A stretch of 64,000 nucleotides of DNA, from positions 62,001 through 126,000 of the forward strand of contig JBMOMX010000008.1 in assembly GCA_049323435.1 (NCBI GenBank), read 5' to 3'. The position numbers and the translations under genes are program-made. The notes beneath the pieces are model-generated. The model made no database searches. It saw only the letters and a program-made list of their open reading frames with translations, and was not told the origin of the DNA. Shown here in pieces: positions 8,494 to 17,778 of the stretch. The first letter of the stretch is position 1. The number at the start of each line of letters is the position of its first letter. The stretch is from UBA11222 sp049323435. GTDB lineage: Bacteria > Pseudomonadota > Alphaproteobacteria > UBA11222.

Positions 8494-8501
8494 AATGATT
8501 C

Positions 8502-10649
8502 CTATTCTGCCGCCAGCGGGCGGTGTGCGCGGATAAGTTCAAGAATTTTTGCGGCCGCCAGCGGAATATTGGTGCCGGGGCCGAAAATGCCCGCAACGCC
8601 CGCTTTGTACAGGAAATCATAATCCTGCTGCGGAATGACGCCGCCGCAAATAACCATGATATCTTCCGCGCCCTGTTTTTTCAGTTCCGCAATCAGTTCC
8701 GGCACCAGGGTTTTATGCCCCGCCGCCTGCGATGACACGCCGACCACATGCACGTCATTTTCCACCGCGTCGCGCGCCACCTCGGCGGGCGTCTGGAACA
8801 GCGGCCCGACATCCACGTCAAAGCCGATATCGGCGAAGGCGGTGGCGATCACCTTGGCGCCGCGGTCATGCCCGTCCTGGCCCATTTTCACAACCAGCAT
8901 GCGCGGCCGGCGGCCTTCGTCCCTGGCGAAACTTTCCACGTCGCGCTGGATTTTCTCAAAGCCCGCATCGCCGTCATAGGCCGCGCCATAAACGCCCGCA
9001 ATGGATTGCACCTGGGCGCGATGGCGGCCAAACACTTCTTCCATCGCATCGGATATTTCACCAACCGTGGCGCGCGCGCGCGCCGCATCCACCGCCAGCG
9101 CCAGCAGATTGCCATTGCCTTTGGCGCCCTCGGTTAATGCCACAAGCGCTGCTTTGCATTTGGCTTCGTCGCGCGCCGCACGGGTTTTTTTAAGCCGCAC
9201 AATCTGGCTGTCGCGCACGGCGGCGTTATCCACATCCAGAATATCCATCTGTTCGCGGCTGTCAGTCTGATAGCGGTTGACGCCGACAATCACTTCTTCG
9301 CCCCGGTCGATGCGGGCCTGACGGCGCGCCGCAGCCTCTTCGATTCTCAGCTTGGGCATACCGCTCGCCACCGCCTTGGTCATGCCGCCCAGTTCCTCGA
9401 CCTCGGCCATCAGCTTGCGTGCGGCCACGGCCAGCTCATTGGTCAGCGCCTCAATGTAATAGGAACCGCCAAGCGGATCGACGACGTTACAGACGCCGGT
9501 TTCTTCCTGCAAAATAAGCTGCGTGTTACGCGCGATGCGCGCCGAAAAATCCGTAGGCAGAGCAATCGCCTCGTCGAGCGCGTTGGTGTGCAGGCTTTGC
9601 GTGCCGCCCAGAACCGCGGCCATCGCCTCAAACGCCGTGCGCACGACATTATTGTACGGATCCTGTTCGGTCAGCGATACACCGCTGGTCTGGCAATGGG
9701 TGCGCAACATGCCGCTTTGCGGATTTTTGGCGTTAAAGCCAGCCATGATTTCTGCCCATAACAGGCGCGCGGCGCGCAGCTTGGCGATCTCCATGAAAAA
9801 ATTCATGCCGATGGCGAAAAAGAACGAAAGGCGCGGTGCAAATTCATCCACATCGAGGCCCGCCGCCAGCGCCGCGCGGACATATTCCTTGCCATCGGCC
9901 AGCGTAAAGGCCAGTTCCTGCACTTGCGTGGCGCCAGCTTCCTGCATGTGATAGCCGGAAATCGAAATGGTGTTGAATTTCGGCATATGTTTGGAGGCAT
10001 AGCCGATAATATCGGCGACAATGCGCATACTGGGTTCGGGCGGATAGATATAGGTATTGCGCACCATAAATTCTTTCAGAATGTCATTCTGAATGGTGCC
10101 GGAAAGCTTATCGGCCGTAACGCCCTGTTCCTCGGCGGCGACAATATAATTGGCGAGGATCGGAATGACCGCGCCGTTCATGGTCATCGACACTGACATT
10201 TTATCGAGCGGAATACCGTCAAACAGGATTTTCATATCCTCGACGGAATCAATCGCCACGCCGGCCTTGCCGACATCGCCGGTGACGCGCGGATGGTCGC
10301 TGTCATAACCGCGATGGGTGGCCAGATCAAACGCGACCGATAGGCCCATCTGCCCCGCCGCCAGATTGCGCCGGTAAAAGGCGTTGGATTCCTCGGCCGT
10401 GGAAAAGCCCGCATATTGACGCACCGTCCAGGGCCGCCCGGCATACATGGTGGCCTTGACGCCGCGCACATAGGGCGAAAAGCCTGGCAGGCTATCGGCG
10501 AAATCCAGCCCGGCCACATCCGCCGCCGTATAGAGCGGGCGGACATCAATGCCTTCGGGCGTATGCCAGACAAGATCGTCCAGCGGTTTTTTGCCCAGCT
10601 CTTTGGCCGCCAGCGCGCGCCATTCATCCATTGTCGGTTTCTTCGCCAT
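8502..10649 (-). CDS. scpA: Methylmalonyl-CoA mutase, single-chain catalytic subunit
   Basis: Adenosylcobalamin-dependent mutase of 715 aa that interconverts (R)-methylmalonyl-CoA and succinyl-CoA, the last step of propionyl-CoA assimilation. The substrate barrel carries RPWTVRQYAGFSTAEESN near residues 75-92, the signature separating methylmalonyl- from isobutyryl-CoA mutases. The C-terminal B12 domain has GQDGHDRG at 590-597, with the cobalt-ligating His at 594. No separate small subunit, epimerase or MeaB-type chaperone gene is adjacent, so partners must lie elsewhere. AGGACAG precedes ATG 10649. First gene of a probable operon with the MBL hydrolase and the zinc-ribbon gene. Confidence 0.96.
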   Translation of the reverse strand: MAKKPTMDEWRALAAKELGKKPLDDLVWHTPEGIDVRPLYTAADVAGLDFADSLPGFSPYVRGVKATMYAGRPWTVRQYAGFSTAEESNAFYRRNLAAGQMGLSVAFDLATHRGYDSDHPRVTGDVGKAGVAIDSVEDMKILFDGIPLDKMSVSMTMNGAVIPILANYIVAAEEQGVTADKLSGTIQNDILKEFMVRNTYIYPPEPSMRIVADIIGYASKHMPKFNTISISGYHMQEAGATQVQELAFTLADGKEYVRAALAAGLDVDEFAPRLSFFFAIGMNFFMEIAKLRAARLLWAEIMAGFNAKNPQSGMLRTHCQTSGVSLTEQDPYNNVVRTAFEAMAAVLGGTQSLHTNALDEAIALPTDFSARIARNTQLILQEETGVCNVVDPLGGSYYIEALTNELAVAARKLMAEVEELGGMTKAVASGMPKLRIEEAAARRQARIDRGEEVIVGVNRYQTDSREQMDILDVDNAAVRDSQIVRLKKTRAARDEAKCKAALVALTEGAKGNGNLLALAVDAARARATVGEISDAMEEVFGRHRAQVQSIAGVYGAAYDGDAGFEKIQRDVESFARDEGRRPRMLVVKMGQDGHDRGAKVIATAFADIGFDVDVGPLFQTPAEVARDAVENDVHVVGVSSQAAGHKTLVPELIAELKKQGAEDIMVICGGVIPQQDYDFLYKAGVAGIFGPGTNIPLAAAKILELIRAHRPLAAE

Positions 10650-10705
10650 ATGCTGTCCTACGCGTCCTGATTATGCTTTGCGCCAGTATAACATGACCGG
10701 ATGGA

Positions 10706-12373
10706 TTATTCACCTGCCGTGGCGGGTCTGGGCCCGCCCAGCGGGGGCGGCGCGGCGGGCAGGGCGGCGGCCTTGGCCTTGCGGGCGCGCAACAGCAGCA
10801 GGGCCGGGATAATAGCCAGCGCAAATACATAGCTCATGATCAGAAAACAGTCGCGGAAGGCCAGCATATAGGCCTGGGAATAGATCATCCGCCCCAGATA
10901 GAACAGCGCCACATCCTGTTGCGCTAACTCTGTCAGTCCCGCCAGATCAAAGGCGCCGGACAGCCGGTCCAGCAGTTCCTGCGTCGCGGTATTGGCCGCC
11001 GTCTGGGTGGCGGTCATCGCCTCCAGAAAGAAGTTGGTGCGTTGCGACAGCATGATCGAGGACAGATTGACCCCGAACGCGCCGCCAAGCTGGCGCACGA
11101 AATTATTGACGCCCGAGGCCTGTGACATCAGATGCAGCGGCATCGCCCCCATCGCGGCGGCCGTCATCGCGGGCATCACCATGCCCAGCCCGACACGCCC
11201 GACCATAATCCAGATGGTGATCGCCACAAAGGGCGCATCCAGATCAAGCCCGGTCATCAGATAACAGGAGAAAGAAAAAATCAGCATACCCGTGACGATG
11301 GGAATGACCGGGCCGTAGCGGTCGCTCATCGCGCCCGCCACCGGAAACACAAACACCATAATCAGGCCTGGCGCCATCAGCATCAATCCCGCCGATAGCG
11401 CCGTGCTGCCCTGCACGGTCTGTAAAAACAGCGGCGCCAGATAGGTTGAACCGAACAGGCCGCCGCCAAAGACAAATAATATAATCGCCACCAGCCCGAA
11501 CGAGGGCTGCATAAACACCCGCAATTGCAGCAACGGCTGCGGGGTCATTATTTCAACAAGGATGAAGGTCACAAACGACACGCCCGCCGTGATCAGCAGC
11601 GCCAGCACATGATTTTCATGCCAGCCTTCCTGCTGTCCCTCGCTTAGCCCCACCAGCAGGCAGAAGACAAAGATGGACGCCAGAAAAAGCCCCGCCCAAT
11701 CGAATTTTTCGCGCGGCCCGGTGGCTTCGCGGTCAATCAGAAATATCGAACCCAGCGCAATCGCCACAAACAACAGCGGCAATTCCAGAAAGAAAATATA
11801 CCGCCAGCCCAGCGCATCAATCACCAGGCCGCCAATGCTGGGGCCAAGGGCGGGCGCCATAACCGTGCCCATGGCGAAAATGCCCATGGCGCGGCCGCGC
11901 TGTTCGGGCGGAAACACCTGAAACATGATCAGCATGGTCAGCGGCGTCATCAACCCCGCCGCCGCACCCTGAAACACGCGGATGGCGATCAGCACATCCT
12001 CATTGGGCGCAAACATGCCCGCAATTGAACCGGCCATGAATATGGTCAGCGAGGTCAGGAAAGTGAAACGCACGCCAAAGGAATGCACCATCCAGCTATT
12101 GGCCAGCATGGTGATCGTGCTGGACGCCATAAAGCCGGTGGCCAGCCATTGCGCCTTGTCCTGGCCAATGCCGAACGCGCCGATAATTTCCGGGATCACC
12201 ACATTGACAATGGTCGCGGGCAGCAGCGTCGCCAGCGTGCCGAACATTGCCGTCATCACCACCAGCATCCGGTAATTGGGGCCAAATTCTGCGAATTTCG
12301 CAGCGATTGCCGGGCTGGTATGGGGGCCGGCCCCGGCGGGTGCCGCCGCCGGGCTACCGGCCTGGGATGTCAA
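10706..12373 (-). CDS. emrB: DHA2-family drug:proton antiporter (EmrB type)
   Basis: 555-aa inner-membrane efflux transporter with about 14 predicted membrane segments, the DHA2 branch of the major facilitator superfamily. Visible family blocks are QWLATGFMASSTITMLANS, the motif C stretch GTVMAPALGPSIGG near 160-173 and FFLELPLLFVAIALG. The gene begins inside the 3' end of the HlyD-type gene (20-bp overlap), the standard EmrA-EmrB arrangement, so the pair exports hydrophobic drugs or similar compounds through an outer-membrane channel. No TolC-type gene is in the window. The C-terminus is a proline/alanine-rich cytoplasmic tail. Confidence 0.93.
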   Translation of the reverse strand: MTSQAGSPAAAPAGAGPHTSPAIAAKFAEFGPNYRMLVVMTAMFGTLATLLPATIVNVVIPEIIGAFGIGQDKAQWLATGFMASSTITMLANSWMVHSFGVRFTFLTSLTIFMAGSIAGMFAPNEDVLIAIRVFQGAAAGLMTPLTMLIMFQVFPPEQRGRAMGIFAMGTVMAPALGPSIGGLVIDALGWRYIFFLELPLLFVAIALGSIFLIDREATGPREKFDWAGLFLASIFVFCLLVGLSEGQQEGWHENHVLALLITAGVSFVTFILVEIMTPQPLLQLRVFMQPSFGLVAIILFVFGGGLFGSTYLAPLFLQTVQGSTALSAGLMLMAPGLIMVFVFPVAGAMSDRYGPVIPIVTGMLIFSFSCYLMTGLDLDAPFVAITIWIMVGRVGLGMVMPAMTAAAMGAMPLHLMSQASGVNNFVRQLGGAFGVNLSSIMLSQRTNFFLEAMTATQTAANTATQELLDRLSGAFDLAGLTELAQQDVALFYLGRMIYSQAYMLAFRDCFLIMSYVFALAIIPALLLLRARKAKAAALPAAPPPLGGPRPATAGE

Positions 12374-13502
12374 TGGCGACCTCCACCATCATGCCCGGCT
12401 TCAAAAGATAGTCGCGCTGCGCCACATCAATGCGCACCTCAAGGCGCTGCGCGATTTTGGTGAAGTTTCCGCTGGGATTGGGATTGGGCAGCAGCGCGAA
12501 CTGGCTTGTCGCCGCATTGCCGATGCGCACCACCTTGCCGTCAAATTTTTCACCTGGATAGGCGTCCACCGAAACCGTGGCGTGCGCGCCAATTTTAACA
12601 TGACGGATTTCGTTTTCCTTGATATTGGCATTGACCCAGATATTGTTCTGATCATGGACCATCAGCAGCCGCTGGCCGGGGCGCACATATTCACCCGGAT
12701 TGGCGAAGGTTTCATCAACGACGCCGGAGATCGGGCTTTTCACCGCGCGATCCGAAATGTCCAGGGCCTGACGTTCACGCTGCGCCGTTAGGCGCATCAC
12801 CTGCGCATCCAGAATGTTCAGCCGTTCGCGCAGCACCTCCAATTCCATGCGCGCCGACTGCGCCGACGCACTGGATGCGCGCGCGGCCTCAACCGCGGCC
12901 TGGGCGCGCTCATATTCCTGTTCCGACCTGGTGGCGCGGTTGCGTTCGGTCTCCCAGCGCTGCCTGGAAATTACTTTATCCGTGTACAGCGTATCTATGC
13001 GTTTGAAATCGGCGCGCGCCAGTTGCAGGTCGGAGGCGGCGCTGTTGGCGCGGGCCTGCGCCTCAGCCAGCATTGCCTGCGCCATGTCGAACTGGCTTTT
13101 GGTGCGCTGATCCACCTGATCGCGGTTCAGCACCAGTGCGGCCCTTTCGGCGCGCGCCGCACTCAGCCCCGCATCTATTTCCGTCAGCATCAGGCCTGCT
13201 TCACGCGGATCAATTTCGACCAGCAGATCGCCCTTCAGAACCGTTGCACCTTCTTTGGCCGGAAAACTGGTGATCCATCCCGCCACCCGGCTGCTGACCG
13301 ACACCATGGTGGCGGAAAGTCTGGAATCCTGCACATAGACATGGGAATAGCGCCCATAGAGCCAGACGCCGATCACCAGCAAGGCGATGAGCCCGGCGCC
13401 GCCGAGCAGCAGCATCCGCGCTCTGGGCGTTCCGGCCACTTCACCGATCAGACCCTGGCCACGGGCGCGCATCCTGGCGATGCCGTTTGACATATCGTTC
13501 AT
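12354..13502 (-). CDS. emrA: HlyD/EmrA-type membrane fusion protein
   Basis: 382-aa periplasmic adaptor anchored by one membrane helix at about 30-50. Order of parts: beta-barrel and lipoyl half (VSSRVAGWITSFPAKEG), a long alpha-helical hairpin at about 110-225, the second lipoyl half (VKSPISGVVDETFANPGEYV) and a beta-barrel (VWVNANIKENEIRHVKIG-type sequence). It couples the EmrB-like pump encoded downstream to an outer-membrane channel. Transcription probably starts in the gap above 13502, which holds two operator-like inverted repeats. Methionine 4 is an alternative start. Confidence 0.92.
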   Translation of the reverse strand: MNDMSNGIARMRARGQGLIGEVAGTPRARMLLLGGAGLIALLVIGVWLYGRYSHVYVQDSRLSATMVSVSSRVAGWITSFPAKEGATVLKGDLLVEIDPREAGLMLTEIDAGLSAARAERAALVLNRDQVDQRTKSQFDMAQAMLAEAQARANSAASDLQLARADFKRIDTLYTDKVISRQRWETERNRATRSEQEYERAQAAVEAARASSASAQSARMELEVLRERLNILDAQVMRLTAQRERQALDISDRAVKSPISGVVDETFANPGEYVRPGQRLLMVHDQNNIWVNANIKENEIRHVKIGAHATVSVDAYPGEKFDGKVVRIGNAATSQFALLPNPNPSGNFTKIAQRLEVRIDVAQRDYLLKPGMMVEVAIDIPGR

Positions 13503-13523
13503 TGCATACCTGACGGGTGATCT

Positions 13524-13535
13524 GTCTGATCAGAC
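13524..13535. promoter_or_regulatory. Perfect 12-bp palindrome upstream of emrA
   Basis: GTCTGATCAGAC is its own reverse complement and lies 22 bp above the emrA start codon, where a repressor would block transcription or its start. The same outer half-sites GTCT and AGAC occur in the second inverted repeat at 13558-13575. The role as an operator is inferred. Confidence 0.5.
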
Positions 13536-13557
13536 GGTTATATCCGTATTATCTGTA

Positions 13558-13575
13558 TGGTCTCAGATTAGACCA
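13558..13575. promoter_or_regulatory. 18-bp inverted repeat upstream of emrA
   Basis: TGGTCT, six bases, AGACCA. It shares half-sites with the palindrome at 13524-13535, with centres 37 bp apart. TetR- and MarR-family repressors of drug pumps bind such sites, but no regulator gene is adjacent. Confidence 0.45.
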
Positions 13576-13698
13576 GATTACGGGCTTTGCTCAAACGAAT
13601 CTTTGATCATGGATTCAACAGGTTTGCGCCACTTAATGATTTGAGCTTTCCCTTTGATATGAATTGGTGTTTAATCGCAGTGAGCTACTACATTTAGT

Positions 13699-13726
13699 GC
13701 GTGAACGAATCACGAAGAGCGTGAAC
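13699..13726. promoter_or_regulatory. Operator-like repeat in the emrA/helicase gap
   Basis: The gap 13503-13880 is the longest non-coding stretch here. Apart from the two sites near emrA it holds GCGTGAAC twice, at 13699 and 13719 (20-bp spacing, two helical turns), and an inverted repeat CGTGA-N5-TCACG at 13700-13714. No convincing -35/-10 pair and no small gene were seen. Binding by a regulator is a guess. Confidence 0.3.
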
Positions 13727-13880
13727 TTGCCGATTCGGGCTTGGCTTGTTCCAGTTTGGTTCCGGCATATGGGTGGGTTGTGAATAAGTTTGTTAACCTC
13801 TTCCAGTCACTACCGGCGCTCTATTTTCTCAGGCTGAATGACGGTTGCTTCCGTCTTTGTGCCGGGGCATGGTCAGAACC

Positions 13881-16800
13881 ATGAATATTCATCCCCAGAG
13901 CCGGTTTCGGCGCGCCGGATACGCGGCGGAGCGCGGGGATGTCACCGCCATTCTGGGGCCAACCAATACCGGCAAGACCCATCTGGCGGTTGAACGTATG
14001 CTGGGTCATGCCAGCGGCATGATCGGGCTGCCCCTGCGCCTGCTGGCCCGGGAAATCTATGACCGGGTGGTGCGGATGCGGGGCGCGGCCTCGGTCGCGC
14101 TGATCACCGGCGAAGAAAAAATCCTGCCCGCGCGGCCTGCATATTACGTCTGCACGGTGGAATCCATGCCGGTCAGCATCGAAACCGAATTTCTGGCGGT
14201 CGATGAAATCCAGCTTTGTACAGATGCCGAGCGCGGGCATATTTTCACCGACCGGCTGCTGCATGCACGCGGGCGGCGCGAGACCATGTTTCTGGGCGCT
14301 GAAACCATGCGGCCGCTGTTGCGCCAATTGCTGCCCGAGGCGCGTTTTATCTCCCGCCCGCGTTTTTCGCATCTCAGCTATGCAGGTTCGAACAAGCTCA
14401 GCCGCATGCCGCGGCGCTCTGCGATCGTCGCCTTTTCCTCCGATGCGGTTTATGGCATTGCCGAATTGATCCGCCGTCAGCGCGGCGGCGCCGCCGTGGT
14501 GATGGGGTCGCTCAGCCCGCGCACCCGCAATGCGCAGGTGGCGCTGTTTCAGTCCGGTGAGGTGGATTTTCTGGTCGCTACCGACGCCATCGGCATGGGC
14601 ATCAATATGGATGTGGATCATATCGCCTTTGCATCTTTAAGCAAATTTGACGGCTTCGGGCATCGCGATCTGCGTGCCACTGAAATTGCGCAGATTGCCG
14701 GGCGCGCCGGACGTTATCTGAATGACGGTACTTTTGGCACGACCGGAGACGCCGGCCAGATGGATGAAGATCTGATAGGTCAGGTGGAGAACCATCAGTT
14801 TGATCCCATCCGCAGCATCAAATGGCGCAATTCGGCGCTGGATTTCGGCAGTGTGGCGCGGCTGGTCGCCAGCCTGGAAATGGCCCCGCCGCTGCGCGGG
14901 CTGGGCCGGACACGGGAAAATTGCGATCTGACGGCATTACGTCTTCTGGCGGCGGATGCGGGCATGGCCCGGATGGCCACGGCGCCCGCCGCCGTGAAAC
15001 GCCTGTGGCAGGTCTGCCAGATCCCTGATTTCCGCAAGCTCGGCCCGGAACTGCATGCCCGCATGCTGGCGGAACTGTACCACCATTATATGAGCCCTTC
15101 AGGCGTGATCCCCGAAGACTATGCCGCGCGCCATATTGACTGGCTTGACAAAGTGGACGGGGACATAGACACCCTGTCCACCCGGATCGCCCATATCCGC
15201 ACCTGGACCTTTATTGCCAACCGGTCCGGGTGGCTGGCTGATTCTAACTATTGGCGTGAGCGCACCCGCGGGATAGAAGATAGATTATCTGATGCGCTGC
15301 ATCAGCGATTGACCCAGCGCTTCATTGATCGCCGCACCAGCGTGTTGATGAAGCGGCTACATCAAAAGGAAGAGCTTATGGCTTCGCTCACCCCTGAGGG
15401 CGATGTAATGGTTGAAGGCGAATTTGTCGGCCGTCTTGACGGCTTCCGCTTTTCGGCCGATCCCAGCGTTGACGGCATTCATGCACACACGCTGCGCAAC
15501 GCCGCTGCACAAGCCTTGCAGGGCGAAATCGGCGCGCGCGCGTTCCGGCTGGACCGCCATGCGCGCATTGATGACGGCAAGATCATTGCCATCGGGGATG
15601 ATGGCTTGATCCGCTGGGAAGGCATGGTAGTGGCGCGGCTGTGCCCTGGCCCGGAAATACTGAGCCCGGGCGTGGAATTGATCGCCGATAGCGACCTGCT
15701 GTCCGGCCCCTCGGAAGCAGCGGTGCGCGAGGCGCTGGAAGGCTGGCTGACACGGCGCATCCGCACGGTGCTGGAGCCGCTGATTGCGCTCAGGGACGCA
15801 ACGGATCTGACTGGAACCGGTAAGGGCCTGGCCTTTCAACTGGTCGAGGCGCTGGGCCTGCTGCCCCGTGCCGGTGTGGCCGCATTTGTGAAGAATGTCG
15901 ATCAGGCAGAGCGCGCCAAATTGCGTAAACTGGGTGTGCGCTTTGGCGAACATTATATTTACATGCCGGCGCTGCTCAAACCAGCCGCTGCCAGCATGAA
16001 ACTGCGCCTGTGGCGGGTCGCCAACCGCATTGAAGGGCCGCTCAATATTCCCGCCGCCGGCCTGTCCTCGGCGCCTGTCGATCCGGCCATGCCGGAAGGT
16101 TTTTATCTGACGGCCGGATATGGTGTGTGCGGGCCGCGCGCCATCCGGATCGACATGCTGGAACGCCTGCTGGTGCAATTGCGCCAGAAAAATGCCAGCG
16201 GCCCGTTCGCGCTCAGTGCGCAGCTCTGGTCGCCGGTAGGTTGCGGGGTGCGTGATTTTGAAAATGTCATGCGCGCGCTGGGTTATGCCCCTGTGGCGCA
16301 AGCGGCGCCCACGGCGGATATGCAGCCGGAGGTGCCGGAATCCCTTCCTGATGAACCGGCTGAGCCGCAGGAAGAACAATTGGTTATGGCGCTGGAAACG
16401 CAGGACGAGGATATGCCGGAGGCGCCGCCGCCCGCTGAAATGCTGGAAGAAAATCTGGAGCTGGACCTTGGCTTTGCGTCCGAAACCTCCGAAGCCCCGG
16501 CAGCCGGCCCCGCAGACGAGACCGGCCCGGCCCCGCAATTATGGAAATTTCAGCCGCCGCGCGCCCCCAGGCATACGCCCCGGCCAAAGTCCCCAAAGCC
16601 GCACCGCGAACACCATATTCCAAAACGCGATACGGGTGAAACACGCCTGCTAGATCCCGCCACCCTCCAGGCCCGTGAGGCCGCGCGCGAGGCCGCAAAA
16701 GCCAGGCAGACGCAAAAACCCAACCCCAAACCGAAGCAGAAGCAGAAATTTCAGAGCGGCGCTGAAAAATCGCCCGGCACCGTCAGGTTAAGCAACCCGC

Positions 16801-16907
16801 AACAGACACAAAAGCCGCGCCCGCCCGCCACCGAAAAACCCATTGATCCGGACTCGCCCTTCGCGAAGCTGCAGGCCCTGAAGGAGCGCATGCAGAAATC
16901 CGCCTAG
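13881..16907 (+). CDS. SUV3-like DEAD/DEAH-type RNA helicase with low-complexity tail
   Basis: Superfamily 2 helicase of the SUV3/Mgs1 type, about 1008 aa. Motif I is LGPTNTGKTHLA at about 25-36, motif II DEIQ near 113, motif V VATDAIGMGINMDVDH near 232 and motif VI QIAGRAGR near 270. A SUV3-type C-terminal region follows. The last 170 residues are a low-complexity tail, acidic at first (EPQEEQLVMALETQDED) and then rich in Pro, Lys and Gln; this part is likely disordered. Probably acts on structured RNA or R-loops. ATG 13881 is chosen over 13869 because the conserved region starts soon after; the ribosome-binding site is weak for both. Leads a set with S4, TerB and ferredoxin genes. Confidence 0.88.
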   Translation: MNIHPQSRFRRAGYAAERGDVTAILGPTNTGKTHLAVERMLGHASGMIGLPLRLLAREIYDRVVRMRGAASVALITGEEKILPARPAYYVCTVESMPVSIETEFLAVDEIQLCTDAERGHIFTDRLLHARGRRETMFLGAETMRPLLRQLLPEARFISRPRFSHLSYAGSNKLSRMPRRSAIVAFSSDAVYGIAELIRRQRGGAAVVMGSLSPRTRNAQVALFQSGEVDFLVATDAIGMGINMDVDHIAFASLSKFDGFGHRDLRATEIAQIAGRAGRYLNDGTFGTTGDAGQMDEDLIGQVENHQFDPIRSIKWRNSALDFGSVARLVASLEMAPPLRGLGRTRENCDLTALRLLAADAGMARMATAPAAVKRLWQVCQIPDFRKLGPELHARMLAELYHHYMSPSGVIPEDYAARHIDWLDKVDGDIDTLSTRIAHIRTWTFIANRSGWLADSNYWRERTRGIEDRLSDALHQRLTQRFIDRRTSVLMKRLHQKEELMASLTPEGDVMVEGEFVGRLDGFRFSADPSVDGIHAHTLRNAAAQALQGEIGARAFRLDRHARIDDGKIIAIGDDGLIRWEGMVVARLCPGPEILSPGVELIADSDLLSGPSEAAVREALEGWLTRRIRTVLEPLIALRDATDLTGTGKGLAFQLVEALGLLPRAGVAAFVKNVDQAERAKLRKLGVRFGEHYIYMPALLKPAAASMKLRLWRVANRIEGPLNIPAAGLSSAPVDPAMPEGFYLTAGYGVCGPRAIRIDMLERLLVQLRQKNASGPFALSAQLWSPVGCGVRDFENVMRALGYAPVAQAAPTADMQPEVPESLPDEPAEPQEEQLVMALETQDEDMPEAPPPAEMLEENLELDLGFASETSEAPAAGPADETGPAPQLWKFQPPRAPRHTPRPKSPKPHREHHIPKRDTGETRLLDPATLQAREAAREAAKARQTQKPNPKPKQKQKFQSGAEKSPGTVRLSNPQQTQKPRPPATEKPIDPDSPFAKLQALKERMQKSA

Positions 16908-16922
16908 ACAGACAGGAGACCC

Positions 16923-17303
16923 ATGACCGCAGCCAGCCTGGTGCAATCCGAACCCTGTTTTAGCAGCCTGCGCGTGGATAAATGGCTATGGCATTGCCGG
17001 ATTTTCAAAAGCCGGTCTGCTGCCGCCCGTTTTGTCAGCACCGGCAGGATGCGTGTCAACAGCCGGCCAATCGCCAAACCGGCCCATATATTGAAGCCCG
17101 GCGATATATTGACCTTTGTATGGCGCGACCGGGTTCATGTGCTTCAGGTTCAGGCGCTTGGCGTGCGGCGCGGCCCGCCCTCCGCCGCGCACAGCCTTTA
17201 CACCGATCTGTCCGATCCCGTACTTGCGCCCGCGCCATGCCCCATGCTAGATCGAGAATATGGTCAATCGTATTCTGGCGCTACTCACGCGGCTACCGGC
17301 TAG
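16923..17303 (+). CDS. S4-domain RNA-binding protein (Hsp15-like)
   Basis: 126-aa protein with one S4 RNA-binding domain at about 14-70: LRVDKWLWHCRIFKSRSAA, then GRMRVNSRPIAKPAHILKPG. In the Hsp15 family this domain binds stalled 50S subunits carrying peptidyl-tRNA; a similar ribosome-rescue or rRNA role is likely. It starts 15 bp after the helicase gene with CAGGAG upstream, and its last 44 bp overlap the TerB-like gene in another frame. The C-terminal 30 residues are proline-rich and not conserved in kind. Confidence 0.9.
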   Translation: MTAASLVQSEPCFSSLRVDKWLWHCRIFKSRSAAARFVSTGRMRVNSRPIAKPAHILKPGDILTFVWRDRVHVLQVQALGVRRGPPSAAHSLYTDLSDPVLAPAPCPMLDREYGQSYSGATHAATG

Positions 17304-17727
17304 GCAGGCGGCGCAAAATCCCGTTAATACCCCAACGGAAAAGCATCTGGCAGCCGTGGCGCTGCTGGTTGAGGCGGCATGCCTTGACGGGCATTTCGGC
17401 GCGGTGGAACAGGACGCCATTCAGCGCATCGCAGCCGAACGGTTCGCGCTGAATGCCGAGGAAGTTGCGACCCTGTTTACGCTGGCCCAACAGCGCCAGG
17501 ACAGTTCCAACCAGCTTTTTCGCTTCACCCACGAAATCAATCAGTCCTATACCCCTGAGGAACGGGTCGAAATAGTGGAAATGCTGTGGGAAGTCGTTTA
17601 TGCAGACGGGGTTTTGCATGATTATGAAGCCAATCTGATGCGCCGGATTGGCGGACTGATTTATGTATCGGACATGGATCGCGGCAATGCCCGAAAACGG
17701 GTTATGGCGCGATTGGGAATTGAGTGA
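17260..17727 (+). CDS. TerB-like (COG4103-type) helical protein
   Basis: 155-aa all-helical protein of the TerB tellurite-resistance-like family. Recognisable parts are the pair of acidic metal-binding-type helix turns, AACLDGHFGAVEQDAI near 38-53 and VVYADGVLHDYEANLMRRI near 110-128. Members of this branch are cytoplasmic and widespread; a true role in tellurite resistance is not established. The ATG at 17260 lies inside the S4 gene, which suggests translational coupling. The ferredoxin gene follows 51 bp downstream. Confidence 0.8.
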   Translation: MVNRILALLTRLPARQAAQNPVNTPTEKHLAAVALLVEAACLDGHFGAVEQDAIQRIAAERFALNAEEVATLFTLAQQRQDSSNQLFRFTHEINQSYTPEERVEIVEMLWEVVYADGVLHDYEANLMRRIGGLIYVSDMDRGNARKRVMARLGIE

Positions 17728-17778
17728 TAAGCAGTGCCGCCAGTTATTCTGGACAGGGCGCGATTTACGGAGGATTGG

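Noticed and set aside
10650..10705. Cobalamin riboswitch before methylmalonyl-CoA mutase
   Set aside because: Only 56 bp separate the gene from its neighbour, too short for the aptamer, and no B12 box is seen.
15357..16538. 393-codon open frame opposite the helicase gene
   Set aside because: Gln/His/Arg-rich translation without domains, and a clear helicase on the plus strand.
17260..17727. Tellurite-resistance operon
   Set aside because: Only one TerB-like gene is present, without terC, terD or terZ; the neighbours are housekeeping genes.
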